The notes beneath the pieces were generated by a model. The model searched no databases. It was not told the DNA's origin and saw nothing but the letters and a program-made list of their open reading frames with translations. A stretch of DNA of 64,000 bases from Ovis canadensis (Eukaryota; Chordata; Mammalia; Artiodactyla; Bovidae): assembly GCF_042477335.2 (NCBI RefSeq), contig NC_091247.1, positions 13,741,001-13,805,000 on the forward strand. Direction: 5' to 3'. Both the position numbers and the translations under genes were made by a program. Numbering within the stretch: position 1 is the stretch's first letter; each line of letters begins with the position of its first letter. Of the stretch, positions 55,486 through 64,000 are shown piece after piece.

Positions 55486-56999
55486 AAGATAACAACTGAA
55501 GAAATGGAATTGGGCGCAGAAGTGGGAGAGTCAGGGTTCAAACAGTCTGCCTTGCTCCCAAGCCCACTTTTCAGTGTGTTGTGTAATCCTCCACTTCTGA
55601 ACCCTCTCGTTCCTCATCTGACTCATAACTCTCGAATGGCAATGGTGTCACTTAGAACCAGGAGGCTGACGTTGCAAATAGGACTTAAAATAAAACACAG
55701 TGAAATATATCCTGCCTGGCAGAGGGAGCCTTTGGTGTCTGCACTTTCTGAATCCTATCTCGTGGCTGCCCACGAGGGGAAAGAGATTCTGGTGCACTGA
55801 CTAGCCGAGTGGCCTTGCTCCTCTGTGGGGCCTGAGCCTGCTGCATGAGCCACTGTGTTGCAGACTCTTGGTGGATGAAGGCAGATTAGAAAATGAAAAA
55901 TTGGATAGTTTAACCTTCCCCCCCTTCCTCATTTTAATGATAGTCATTGCAATTTACTTTCCAGTTTTTGAAAACAGCCTTGTGTTTAAGGACAGTTTAT
56001 AGCCTACTCCATCCAATGTTCTCCTTCAACAGACATGTTATTTTAACACCTAGCACACTAGAATTTTTCCTTTGCAAGTTAAATTTGTCACACCATAAAA
56101 ATCACAATTCACTACCACTCCTACTTGAACAATACAATATGTATAAAAGCCTCATGAATCCACACTAATGCCTCTCATTTAAAAGACAGTGTATTCCAGG
56201 AGCTCATATTCCAGTTCTATAACTAGTACAGATTAAAATTTTAGTTTTTAAGCAGGTATTGCAATTGTTAGAGCAGTTTTCTGTGTTACAGGAATATGCT
56301 CTCTATTGTAAATGGCCTCGATTTTGGAGGTATTCTGGTTTTCTGCCAGAAGTTGAATACAAAAATTCAAATATACATTTTCTTTTAAATCTATCCCTTG
56401 AAAAGAACATATTATGAAAGTAATTGGCCACTCTTTAAGTGGCTTCTCTAGAGGGAAAGTAGTATGTCCTGGAGCTAGCAGGGACTTTGAAATTCACACA
56501 GATGGGTTAAAATACTTGTCACTAATTCCTTGTGTGACCAAGCAGGTTGGGTCCTGCATACAGAACCACTCTGAGCGTCAATTTCTTCAACTGTATCAAT
56601 GGGCCATAGTGATTCTTGCTGAGTTCTTGTGAGATTAAATGAGGGGAAGTATGTAAATTGCCTTAACCCAATGCTGGGCACATTGTTTGTGTTCAGTTAA
56701 TGGTACTTTTCCTTTTATTGGGTAACTATGGATATTGGTTATTTGATTTATATATGTATTTTAAACTAGAAGACAACGAGTATAGAATTTCATCTTCATA
56801 TATAGGTTACTGGTTAAACACACTTGACAGCTCATTTGAATCATTGAACAAATACTTTGAGACCTACTTTGTTCCAGGCTATATTTGAGTTCTTGGGATA
56901 CAGGAGATAACGAACACACCCAGAACCCTCTGTGTGATAAGGGCAGGTACATTTTGCACAAATATCAATGTGACGTAGTTTAGGTTTAAAAAAATTTTT

Positions 57000-57206
57000 A
57001 AGATTTTTTTTTTTTGATGTGGACCATTTTTTAAAGTCATTATTGAGTTCATTACAAACTTTAAGTTTGTTAAAAGTTCTGTTTTATGGTTTGGTTTTTT
57101 TGGTCACGAGGCCTGTGAGATGATGACTCCCCGACCAGGGATCAGACGTGCACCCCCTGGATTGGAAGGCAGAGTCTTACCCACTGGACCGCCAGGGAGG
57201 TCCCTA
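57000..57206 (-). mobile_element. CHR-type SINE
   Basis: The minus-strand head 'gggacctccctggcggtcca' is followed by 'ccctggtcggggagtcatca' and a disrupted T-rich tail region at the left. Confidence 0.8.
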
Positions 57207-57529
57207 AATTTGTTTTAAATAACACTGTTTTAAAATTCTTTTCTTTTGAAGTCAATTATACTTTTACAGTTTTGTGGTTTTAACTGAATATTTTAAGGCT
57301 TCCCTTCTGAGCCTGGTGCCAGTCTCATATTCTGGTATATTAACTATGTGTGTCAACACTGGAAATTTATGTTAGCTATTTGAGTGACATCAGTACTTAC
57401 CTTTTGTGGTCATAAAACAAATAAGGAGGTTGTTGATGTGAACAGAGAAGCAAATTCTCTGGGCTGATGTCTTTACTTCTTCCTTCCATCCCTAAGCAGC
57501 CCTCCCCACTGACCCTGGAAAGACCATAC

Positions 57530-57680
57530 CAGACATGGGTTTGAATCTTGGCTCTGTGGCCCCGGACGAGTTCCTTTATCTCTCTGAGCCAAAGGCTCCT
57601 CATCTCTAAGAAAGAGCCTAAAATACGTGGTAGGCTTGTGAGGATTAATTCTGAAAATCTTAAAAGTGCCTGGTACTTTC
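57530..57680 (+). repeat. MIR SINE relic
   Basis: 'gggtttgaatcttggctctg', then 'tctctgagccaaaggctcct' and 'aggattaattctgaaaatct'. Confidence 0.75.
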
Positions 57681-58963
57681 AAATAAGAATGCTTGTTAGT
57701 TGGCTTTCCCTCTGATGAATTTCCATGACATTTTAATTCAGTTTTGTAATACAAAATTGATGGCGTCAACAGGCAAATAACCTTATTGCTTTGATTAGTT
57801 TTGAACCCTCCTTTCCATGTGGTTGCTCCCCTGCAGCCCAGTCATTCCCTGAGATTCCGCCACAAAGGTTGTGGTTTTGCCAGAGAGAACGATGATGTTG
57901 TTTCTCTGTTCCAGATGGACTGACATCTCTTGTTCTGCATCACATCACACCGGGTCCTGCCTTCACAGCTGCCTCGGCCGCCATTTGCGAGCATGTTTGT
58001 TTCTCTGCGTGTTTGGGGACCGTCAACCAGTAATTTTTATAAATGCTTCCTAAGTCCTAGCTAGCAGCCATTTGCTGATGGCTCCTTCTCTTCCTCCATC
58101 TGCTTCTGTGTCATCTGAGTAAAACCTTCGCATCCTTAATGGAGCTGAAAGAATAGGGCCGTTTGTCTAGTGGGCATCCCTAAGAACAGTGTTACTTTTC
58201 AAAGGAGCCCTTCAGTCCCTCTGCCTGGAACTCTTGCAGAGGCCAGTTTTCATATTCCGTTCTTTATGGTCACGGGGAGATTTTATTTCTCTTTGTGTTA
58301 GAACTGCAGTTATTGGAATTTTTAAAAGCAACAATCTAAAAACTTCTGGACATCTTCCATTATTTACAAATACCTTGTGTTCAAATTCTAAAAATAATAC
58401 GTGCTTATGAAAATTTATATAATTCCCAAGTATATAAAGTAAAACCCCAAAGTGCCCCCCTCACCCATTCCCTGCCCTTTCTGTCTCCTATCCTATCTCT
58501 TTTCCTTAGGGTAACATCAAGAATGCAGTTTGGTATGTATTGTTCCAGATATTTTTTCTTATTCCTGTGTGTATCAGGACCACTCAATTGTGCTGGAGTA
58601 TCAACAGAAGTACAACAGAAGTTTGCTTCTTGCTCATACTTAGGGGTTTGATGTGGTTTGCCGGGGGTGTGGGGACAAGCGTCTCCTGCCATCTTGATTA
58701 TCCAGAGACCCAGGCTTCCAGCTCAGCACCTGCTTCAGTGAGTCACCGAGAGGAAGGGAACATGATAAATGCCGCACCAGCTTTTAAGCCTTCTACTCGG
58801 AGGTGATTGTGCTCACATCTCATTTGTCAAAGCGAAATCCTTAGCCTGGTGAACTTCGGTGGGGCTGGGATGTACAGTCCTACCATGAGTGTGCAAAGAG
58901 GAGAATCAGAACATCCTGCTAATGACCACCAACTAGACATCATATGTAGAGACACCAGTATGT

Positions 58964-58964
58964 A

Positions 58965-59021
<57 letters not shown>
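58964..59021. repeat. (TG)n(TA)n microsatellite
   Basis: About 10 TG repeats (58964-58984) pass directly into about 17 TA repeats (58985-59020). Confidence 0.95.
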
Positions 59022-59026
<5 letters not shown>

Positions 59027-59450
59027 GAAACAATTTTCATGTTTTAAATGCCACCATTATACAGTGTATATGGTATCTGGCAAGTTCTTCTTTAGCAGTA
59101 CTTTGTGGACATCATTCTCTGTTAGTACATATGGGTTCATTTCATTTTGCTAACAACCAAAGGGCCCATCTGCTGGATGTACCATCTTCAAATGTATTGA
59201 TGGATGTGTTTCTGTGTTTTGTTTGCTATTACAAAGGATGGTACAGTGAACATCCCTCTTCAGACATTAAGTATTTACTTGTGCAAATGCTTCTGTAGGA
59301 CTTGTTGGGTCAAAGGTTATGTGCACTTTGTATTTTGATAGTTACTGTCAAGTTGCCACCAGTAGTGTTTGAAAGTGCTTATCTTCTCATGTTGTCTCTA
59401 ATGCTGTATCCTGTTAATCTGCTAAATCTTTGCCAAACTAATAGGTAAAA
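59022..59450. repeat. L1-like relic
   Basis: 'ctattacaaaggatggtaca' and 'acttgttgggtcaaaggtta' are typical of old L1-derived 3' sequence. The exact family is uncertain. Confidence 0.45.
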
Positions 59451-59464
59451 ATGTGAGTTTTTAA

Positions 59465-59781
59465 AAAAATATAAATTTATTTATTTTAATTGGAGGTTAA
59501 TTACTTTACAATATTGTATTGGTTTTGCCATACATCAACATGAATCTGCCACGAGTATACACGTGTTCCCCATCCTGAACCCCCCTCCCTCCTCCCTCCC
59601 TGTGCCATCCCTCTGGGTCGTCCCAGTGCACTAGCCCCAAGCATCCAGTATCATGCATCGAACCTGGACTGGCGATTCGTTTCATATATGATATTATACA
59701 TAGTTCAATGCCATTCTCCCAAATCATCCCACCCTCTCCCAGAGTCCAAAAGACTGTTCTATACATCTGTGTCTCTTTTGC
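59465..59781 (-). mobile_element. Ruminant L1 (L1_BT-like) 3' end with TSD
   Basis: The minus strand carries a little-diverged L1 3' end; the plus strand reads 'ttaattggaggttaattact' and then 'tattggttttgccatacatc'. A 13-bp TSD, TGTGAGTTTTTAA, lies at 59452-59464 and 59782-59794. The copy is heavily 5'-truncated. Confidence 0.92.
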
Positions 59782-59799
59782 TGTGAGTTTTTAAGTTAC

Positions 59800-61640
59800 A
59801 TTTTTGTGATTGTCATCAGGGTTTGGATTTTTGTGTAGGTTTTTTAGTCATTTGTACTGTTTCATCTGTGAAATACCTACATGTATATTTTTTGTTCATT
59901 TATCTTTTGGGTTGTTTATGTTGATATTTTGTATGTTTATGTTTTTCTTATTGGTTTGTAAATATTATGAGTATTTACTTTTTTTCTCATTTGTATTGTA
60001 AATATTTCCCCTCCTGTTGACATTTAGACATCTAATACTCATTTGCCTTGCATGATTTACATTATTATAATTTAAAACATTTTTGTCTCGCTAGTCATTA
60101 AAAGCAATCTCTGTTACTGACTTGTTAGCTTAAGAAGGCAGAGGAAACACACAGTTTCATCCTCAAGTGCTATTAAATTCTTAGAGAATTAGGAGGCAGT
60201 GTGGAGGGCGTTAAGAGTCTTACCGTTCAAGAAACTAGATACTTTTTGGGGAGCTGTCACATACATTTATCTCAGTTGACTTTTACTTTGTGCAGTAAGC
60301 ACGGTAGACTCCTTGGTTCTGCTTCACAGATGTCAAGTGTGGAGTGGAGTCAGGAGTGGAGTTTGAGTCCCCACCACTATCACATGGGGCACTGTGATAC
60401 TTGTCCCATTTCAATAACATACGTAACCATGTTCCAAAGTCAGCATGCAGTAAGTATGTCATCTGTTTTAACTCTCCCCTTCTGCAAAGGTGTTAAGTCA
60501 CACACTGCTCAGAATTCGAGGGTAGAGTCCTGGCTCTCGTCTTATTCAGTGGATCATACTATTTCTCTAAGTGGAGTATGATTTCCTGGCTCTTGGAAGC
60601 AAGACCACTGGAAGTTAGTGTTTACTGAAATTTTTCAGTGCAGGACTGGGCTTTGAGCTTGGTTGTTAGCTTTATTTAAAACCATATTTATCACTTATGT
60701 AAATCATCCTTGTATATTGCTTAAATATTAAAAATTTGCAAAAAATAGGAAAAAAAAAACCATTTATCATCCCACCACTGAGATGCAATGACTTTTTATT
60801 TTGAAGAATTCGACTCCAATATTTCTTCTAGGCATGCCTTTTTATATTTTATAAAGCTGATAAAATTATGTTAATGTTTGACAAAGCTAATATTATTTTA
60901 TGTTAGTATTAATACCCACATTATAAACATTTTTCACAGTATACAAACTTGTCATAAATGTCATTTTAATTGTATAAAATATCTCATTCAGTGAAACGTA
61001 TTTCATTATTTATTTTCATATTATTAAATGTTTGGATTGATGTTTCTGTGAAAAAATTTATGGTTTAAGTTTTTTCCCCTTTATTTCACATTATTTTAAG
61101 ACAACTCTCCAGAAATGAAATAATTAGGTTAAAAGGCATATACATCTTGAGGCCTTTGGAATGTATTGCCAAACTGCTTTCCAAAAAAGTTGTACCAGTT
61201 AATAGTGTATGAGAGTTCCTATAAGTCCTCAAGTTTGAAGAATATAATGACAGATATTGGGGAAAGAGTGAAATAAATGAATCTTCTCTTGGTCTTTACC
61301 AAATCTAATTCTAATAATCAGTGCCTAGCTCAAAGCAGGGCATTATGACATGACTCTTTCGATATAGTCATTATATCTAAATCAAAATAGCCGTATCAAA
61401 ATATAAGCCACTTTTAACTTTTTGAATAATGTATTCAGTGGACATGCTTGATTTTCTACCCATCCCTGGCCGTCTCCTTGCATCTGATTTTTTATTCCAT
61501 CCCTGTTCTTCTACCCATGAGGTAAGGCTTGGACATGGCATGTACAGTTGGGCAGTGAAACTGCTGGAAGTCTCCATAGGCATTTCTTAGGTTTTGTCAA
61601 AAATATCTCTTGTGTGAAAAGAGGCTACATTAAGAGCCAG
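59800..61640. repeat. AT-rich segment with old L1-like relics
   Basis: Scattered L1 3' phrases are present, e.g. about 60740-60830 ('atcatcccaccactgagatg') and 61090-61260 ('caaactgctttccaaaaaag'). MIR-like text lies at about 60230-60540. No exon is recognised. Confidence 0.5.
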
Positions 61641-61644
61641 TTAA

Positions 61645-62422
61645 AATGTCATGTCATCATTAGCCGTTAGGAAAGTGAATATCAAAACCACAATGAAATA
61701 CCACTTTGTATGCACTAACATCTCTGTAATAAAAAAGACAGATAATAAGTGTTGGTGAGAAGGTGGAGAAATTGGAACCTTCGTACATTGCTCGTGGGAA
61801 AGTAAAATGATTTGAAGAACAATTTTGCAGTTCCTCAAAGTGTTAAACATGGAATTGCCCCATGCCAGCAATTCACTCCTAGGTGTAAACCAAGAGAACT
61901 GAAAACATAGGTCCACACAAACACTTGTACACTAATGTTCATAGCATCATTATTCACAATAGACAAAAAGTGGAAACAACCAAAGGCCCGTCAGCTGAAG
62001 GATGAATAAAATGTGAAATATCCAGATAGTGGGATAGTATTTGACCGTAAAAAGGAGTGAAATACTGATATATGCCGCAACGTGGATAAGCTTTATAAAC
62101 ATGTTAGGTGAATGAAGTCAGTCACAGAAGGCCATATATATATGATTCCATTTGTATGAATGTTGAGAATAGGGAAATCTTTAGACGCAAAGTAGGTTAG
62201 TGACTGCCTAGAGCTGAGGATGAGGGAGGCTTTTGGTGGGGGGAGTGAGGAGTGACTTAGTGGGTACAGGATTTCTTTTGGGGGTGATGAAAATGTCCTT
62301 AAATGTGTTGACTATGGTTACACGACTCTGTGACTATACTGAAAAATGTTGAATTGTACAGTTTAAATGGGTGAACTGTATGATCTGTGAATTATATTTC
62401 AATAAAGCTGTTGAAAAAAATG
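61645..62422 (+). repeat. L1-type LINE 3' end
   Basis: A long plus-strand L1 3' segment runs from 'tcaaaaccacaatgaaatac' through 'atagcatcattattcacaat' to 'gtgaattatatttcaataaa' and an A-rich end. Confidence 0.88.
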
Positions 62423-62967
62423 CTGTTTTCTGATCCAGTTCTCATCTTTGAACAGTAGTGGTCTTCTCGGTAGTAATGGGAAAAATGCTTCAGGAGCTCA
62501 GTTTGGTCCAGTGCCTCCTGTTGTTAATTCCGCCTGTTAGTTCTGTGTTACAGTGTTGCCTATTAGCAATACATGGACTCCTTGGATACCTGTATCTAGC
62601 AGAATCGTGTCCTGGTGACATAAAGTAGTGGCAGCTGTAACAGCACCCCAGACTTGCGTCATAAGGAGGAGTTTTGTTTTTTGGGGGGATTGAAACGTTT
62701 GCCTGAAGAATAGAGTTTGGTCTGGTTATGGAGGCTCCATTATGAAGCCTTTCAGTGGTGCTGTATTGCATGGCAATTAAAAGTAAGGGCTTCTGAGCCA
62801 CGTTGTTGTTGTTTTGAACAACTGTGTTCAGCAACTGTTGTTACTGTTTTGTCACACTGGGTAACCCTAAAAAAATTTTACTGCAGGCCTCAGTTTACCT
62901 GTGGAATACGCATAATACAGTCATGCCTCGTGGAGTTGTTTTGTTGCCCGAGTAGAAAGATATAGCC
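62423..62967. other. Intronic unique sequence
   Basis: I recognise no repeat or exon, although the text at about 62540-62700 is repeat-like. Confidence 0.4.
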
Positions 62968-62978
62968 ATGTAAAGTAA

Positions 62979-63107
62979 GTAAGTGAAGTCACTCAGTCGT
63001 GTCTGACTGTTCGTGACCTCGTGGACTGTGGCTTGCCAGGCTCCTCTGTCCATAGGATTTTCCAGGCAAGAATACTGCAGTAAGTTGCCATTCCTTCTCT
63101 AGGGAAT
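62979..63107 (-). mobile_element. Bov-tA SINE fragment with exact TSD
   Basis: A 5'-truncated minus-strand BovA is flanked by CATGTAAAGTA at 62968-62978 and 63108-63118. Confidence 0.95.
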
Positions 63108-63429
63108 CATGTAAAGTACTTAGCCTGTAAATACCTGGTACAGTTGACTATTTTTTAATTCACATTTGACCCTAAGCTGCTCTAGACTCACTTCACATAT
63201 TCCATGCTTTGAACTTTATCTTCTGCCAACACCACACCGATAACATCTTGAACCTTCATGCTGGGCCATTTCCCTTTGTTCATGTTTTCCTTTTCCTTAG
63301 AATGTCCCTGTCCTTTCTTTGGCTAACTCTTACACATTCTTTAAGTATCTCAATTGATAGGTTTTCAAAGATCATCTCCATTGTAACTTAGTTTTCTGTT
63401 TTCATGGCTTTCTGCTGTTTCTTTCTTTT

Positions 63430-64000
63430 CTTTGACTTTTTGAAGTTTATTCTATACCCCCCAGCCCCCCCATTAGGTTGGATGCTTATTCTACCATCTT
63501 CTAATAAAAGTATTCAAGACTACAAACTTGCCTGTTAAGTGCTACTTTTAGCTGCACCCACAAATTTTGCTATGTAGCATTAAAAGAATCACCCTTTAGT
63601 TCTGTATATTTTAAATTTTCATGAAAATTTTTTCTTTGACCCACGGGTTACTTGGATTATGGCTTTCTGAGTTTCTAACATATGAGGTTATTTCTTCTTA
63701 CTTTATTATTAATTTCTAACTTAATGGCAGTATGGTTAAAGGATGTTCTTTCTCTTTTATTTCTTTCTTTCCTCCCTTCTTCATGTTCTCTATCTTTACT
63801 TTTTCGTTTTATTTTTTTTCCTTGATAGCCTAATACATGGTTATGTATGTGATTAAAAGGAGTGTGTATTCTCTAGTTACTAAATGCAGTATTTTATATA
63901 TGTACATTAGATTAGCTTGTGGATTGTACAGTACAAATTTTGTATCCTTGATATTTTTGTATGACCTATTAATTACTTGAAGAGTTATATTATTAATAAC
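63430..64000 (-). repeat. L1 ORF2 antisense relic
   Basis: 'tttctttgacccacgggtta', 'taatggcagtatggttaaag' and 'gtgtgtattctctagttact' are antisense L1 ORF2 phrases in order. The element continues past the window. Confidence 0.75.

Larger units (their letters stand above)
50065..64000 (+). other. TTLL11: TTLL11 intron 1 (5' part)
   Basis: The intron runs at least 13.9 kb, from GTGAGG to beyond the window. The expected second exon (beginning FPFGRR in mammals, from memory) is not seen. The first 4 kb are fairly unique, with L2 (about 50190-50420 and 51790-52120) and MIR (about 50480-50600, 52440-52570 and 53580-53760) relics. Later parts become AT-rich and L1-rich. About 55850-56400 and 57680-58500 show nothing I can name. 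Confidence 0.85.

Noticed and set aside
50065..64000. Search for TTLL11 exon 2
   Set aside because: No frame shows the expected continuation of the TTLL domain after KWKE; the exon must lie beyond the window.

Overview
The window is nuclear DNA of a ruminant, most likely a bovid. The evidence is the repeat content: RTE-type BovB LINEs, many Bov-tA and BOV-A2 SINEs, tRNA-derived CHR SINEs of the cetartiodactyl type, one ruminant L1 (L1_BT-like) 3' end, and older MIR, L2, L1 and hAT relics. Species cannot be settled from sequence alone.

Two protein-coding genes are present, both on the plus strand and both partial. Positions 1-8252 hold the 3' half of NDUFA8, a mitochondrial complex I accessory subunit: intron 2, exon 3 (3749-3914), intron 3, and the last exon (7930-8067) with a short 3'UTR and an ATTAAA polyadenylation signal. 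Positions about 49330-50064 hold the CpG-rich promoter, 5'UTR and first coding exon of TTLL11, a tubulin polyglutamylase. The rest of the window (50065-64000) is TTLL11 intron 1; exon 2 is not reached. The NDUFA8-to-TTLL11 order and orientation match my memory of human 9q33.2 read on its minus strand.

The intergenic region, about 8.25-49.3 kb, has no gene I can support. It has three parts. (a) 8-22 kb and 29-48 kb are dense with SINEs and BovB fragments, several with visible target-site duplications (TSDs), one nested stack and one twin-primed BovB. (b) 23.5-24.1 kb is a CpG island containing an AT-rich core packed with homeodomain, PBX-MEIS, SOX and POU-like motifs; this is the best candidate for a developmental enhancer. 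(c) 25-29 kb is mostly unique sequence with a 43-bp minisatellite and a strong CTCF-like motif. A polyadenylated 3'UTR-like retrocopy fused to a SINE lies at 41839-43330.

The two genes do not act in one pathway: NDUFA8 serves respiration and TTLL11 modifies microtubules. Their adjacency is ordinary conserved synteny. I see no CRISPR, operon, toxin or viral system. The most interesting signals are the candidate enhancer, two minus-strand CTCF core motifs about 16 kb apart, a strong-context uORF ending 5 nt before the TTLL11 start, and several informative retrotransposition scars.
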